A stretch of 64,000 nucleotides of DNA. Origin: Nymphaea colorata (taxonomy: Eukaryota > Streptophyta > Magnoliopsida > Nymphaeales > Nymphaeaceae). Below are positions 61,816-64,000 of this stretch, piece after piece. The notes beneath the pieces are model-generated. The model was not told the origin of the DNA. It searched no databases and was given only the letters and a program-made list of their open reading frames with translations. Within the stretch, counting starts at the first letter, position 1. Each line of letters begins with the position of its first letter. The position numbers and the translations under genes are program-made. Location: contig NC_045142.1 in NCBI RefSeq assembly GCF_008831285.2, positions 8,472,713-8,536,712 of the forward strand, given 5' to 3'.

Positions 61816-62302
61816 TTCTCATATTTCAAAATTCCTCATACCTATTTGTCCCGGTCATCATGTTGCCGGGCTTGGTCTTTGGCGGTAGCACAAGACTAAG
61901 CCTTACAACTAGACCACACTTGGGCGGGAACGCCCCCTCGTTAGTACCATGAGTGGTAATTTATGGTATATCGACGAGTGATCAAGAAGAAGTTAATGAA
62001 CTCTACCCTTAGTTGCCTAAGGAAGAATCTATGCTCGTACTAAGCCATTTGGCTAAGGTATATAAGCATAACTTGATATTGGATTATCGTGACACAAAAT
62101 TATCTCAATTAGGTTCCTATACCCAATTTTCTAAAAAAAAAAAAAAAAAAAAAAAAAATATTTCATGATAGATGTTGATGTGCGTGAAACCTTATGTGAT
62201 GATTTGTAACCTCATTCTACACATCTACCTCATATTGTCTTTGTCAACCTAGTCAATGTTTTCCACTAATTCAATTTTTATCTTTTAGAGTCATCATTCA
62301 AT

Positions 62303-63502
62303 ATGTATTCTTTCCAACGTGGTGTCACATTCCCTTATGATCACATCCTCTTTGGGGAAGTCCCGAACGGTCCACCTACATTTCTCTTGAGTCTCAACCT
62401 TTGGCTCCCGAATGGTATCGGACTTGGCATCCCACCTTCTCTCGGATGTTTCCTTCTTACTTTGAAGAATGTGGCTAGAGACAATGGCAGCTGGAGGAAT
62501 GCAGTCAGTAAATGGAAATTTGGTACATGCAATCGCTGAGCGTTGGAACCCAAGGACCTCCTCTTTTTGGTTTCCATGGGGAAAATGACAATATTACTAG
62601 ATGAATTTGCCGAAATACTAGACCTCCCTACCCCAACTTGTGACCCAAATGATCTATTGGAAAAACAATTCCTTATGAACCCAACCAAGGTCAATGCAAA
62701 TGACCTCATTGCTCACTTTACTGGACGGAAAACTTGGCCTTTAGTAGAAAACCATGAAAATCAAAGCATCAACATGAAAAATTTGTATGAAGAATTTGGA
62801 ACCTATGTTGAACCTTCTACCCCTACCTCGAAAAGCCATAGGGAGAATTAAACATTGTATGATGCTCTGCACAGTAGGAGTGACCCTTTTTACCAATGGA
62901 AGTGATCTTTTAGATGTCCGTATTGCCCAACTTTTTCGAGTATGGGGGCATAGAGGGACCCGACACTTGTCAGTAGCAATGACAGCTTTAGCCTTCCTTT
63001 ACCGAGGACTCACTCGCTTTACCATTGGAGATATCGACTTCATAGAAGGATGCACATATGCTTTACAATTGTGGTTCCTCAAGCATGCGGGACCCAAGCC
63101 AGTCTATTCAGAAACACTGATGGATCATTAACAACCTTGGAGCAATACCGTCGTTTGATCGAGCAATTGAATGAAGGAGAGATCATTTGAGATTATTGTG
63201 ATCGTCGCAGAGCCTACCTCGATACACTCACCATCATCATGGGCCCTTACTTCATAGTTGATTATTGTGCTGATAGATGTATGAGACAGTTCTCTCAAAG
63301 GCAGAAGATGGTCTCTGTGCATGCACCAATTGGAGCTATTCCTGAATTTGACATTAGTTCTCCTCAATGAACGGCATTGTTTGCAGTAGCTCGACAAGAA
63401 TGGAAGACACAAATATCATACACTTGGTTCATAGGCCCAGTGGTGAAGAAGGAATATGCTGAGTGGTGGGATGCCAACCGACCACCATCCATCCATCCCT
63501 AA
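62303..63502 (+). pseudogene. Second copy of the PMD/DUF7745-like ORF1, more frameshifts
   Basis: Same gene as 57956-59159. Five extra one-base indels (near 62360, 62474, 62578, 62820 and 63093) break it into pieces at 62303-62539, 62543-62851 and 62787-63131. It keeps the two TGA stops. It lacks the extra G of the first copy near 63207, so here the C-terminal part is in frame after the first TGA. Each copy thus carries breaks the other lacks. Confidence 0.75.
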
Positions 63503-63672
63503 AAGTTTTGTGTTGTCAACTTTGTATTCCTTCTGTCGTTGTCATCTTTATTAGTGTCTATGGATGTAACTTTTAAAACTTGTAATGCAATATGAACATT
63601 CATTTTGTCATCATTTCCATCCAATAACTCTATTTTCTTATGTCATAAGGTGAATACTTGAAAGCCAACAAG

Positions 63673-64000
63673 ATGGTTGAAACTAGATCGCAAGCTAAGC
63701 AGACTCCTCAAAACGAGGCTTCATCCTCTGAACTCCGTCCAGAAACACTTGGCCTCCCAGCAATCGAGCCAGAAGCTTACTATATGTTCCGTTTGTTCAT
63801 GGAGCGATTTATGAAGGAGCAAGAGGAGCAAAAGGCTTTGATGGTTACTCCAGAGACGGATAATGAAAAGACTGCCAAGCAGAAAAGAAAGAAGAAAAAC
63901 AAGTCTTTTGTTGAAAATCAGGATGAAGACCATTTGAGTTCAGATTCGACAACTAGTAAGGAAGAAAACCCCGAACTGTCTTCTCTCAAAAAGAAAAAGA
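63673..64000 (+). CDS. Second copy of the gypsy gag N-terminus, cut by the window end
   Basis: ATG at 63673, open to the last base in the same frame. It encodes the same MVETRSQAKQ start and lysine-rich tract as 59330 onward, with no difference seen. It runs out of the window before the gag domain. Confidence 0.75.
   Translation, partial: MVETRSQAKQTPQNEASSSELRPETLGLPAIEPEAYYMFRLFMERFMKEQEEQKALMVTPETDNEKTAKQKRKKKNKSFVENQDEDHLSSDSTTSKEENPELSSLKKKK

Larger units (their letters stand above)
61816..64000 (+). repeat. Second copy of 57469-59657, probably an assembly duplication
   Basis: After the gap the sequence repeats 57469 onward to the window end. I found eight one-base indels: C loss near 61916, one extra A in the poly-A, losses near 62360, 62474, 62578, 63093 and 63207, and one extra C near 62820. 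I saw no substitutions. The net offset changes from 4347 to 4343, which those indels fully explain. Seven of eight are homopolymer length changes. This is how uncorrected long-read errors look, not sequence divergence. Confidence 0.85.

Noticed and set aside
61596-61952. Open frames running through the N block
   Set aside because: They exist only because N is translated as X. They join sequence from two sides of a gap of unknown size.

Overview
This window is plant nuclear DNA, almost certainly from a flowering plant. It carries a NAC transcription factor gene with the usual three-exon layout and a miR164 target site. It is AT-rich with long gene-poor stretches, and it holds plant-type hAT, CACTA, Ty1/copia and Ty3/gypsy elements. 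No bacterial-style gene organisation is present. Only two host genes can be supported. The species cannot be named from the sequence.

Layout: (1) 1-564 is the 3' part of a lipid phosphate phosphatase gene of the LPP-gamma / dolichyl-diphosphatase type, cut by the window edge. (2) 565-21.7 kb is intergenic. It contains a 950-bp non-autonomous hAT-like element with a perfect 8-bp target-site duplication (5016-5965), an unrecognised broken coding remnant, a decayed copia fragment on the minus strand, a 104-bp near-perfect palindrome, short tandem duplications and microsatellites. (3) 21.7-23.8 kb is the NAC gene (NAM/CUC clade, 334 residues) with a CT-rich leader. (4) 24-44.6 kb is intergenic, dominated by MITE-like hAT relatives, SINE-like pieces, a CACTA terminus, tandem duplications of 76-275 bp and microsatellites. 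(5) 44.66-64 kb is a nested transposon stack. A minus-strand copia (3' LTR, RNase H and part of RT) appears interrupted by a decayed plus-strand CACTA (En/Spm) element. That element is in turn interrupted near its 3' end by a large Ty3/gypsy element of Tat/Ogre type.

The gypsy element is the most interesting object. It has a proposed 3.26-kb LTR with two internal tandem-repeat blocks and a TATA box, then a primer-binding site, then an extra ORF upstream of gag that encodes a plant-mobile-domain-like (PMD/DUF7745-type) protein. After that come a lysine/serine-rich gag and a protease that runs into a 100-N assembly gap. After the gap the sequence does not continue into reverse transcriptase. 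It starts again at the internal region already seen at 57469. The two copies differ only by eight single-base indels, nearly all in homopolymers, which looks like an assembly artefact rather than biology.

Limits: exon boundaries, element ends and family names were judged by eye from motifs. No alignment or database search was run.
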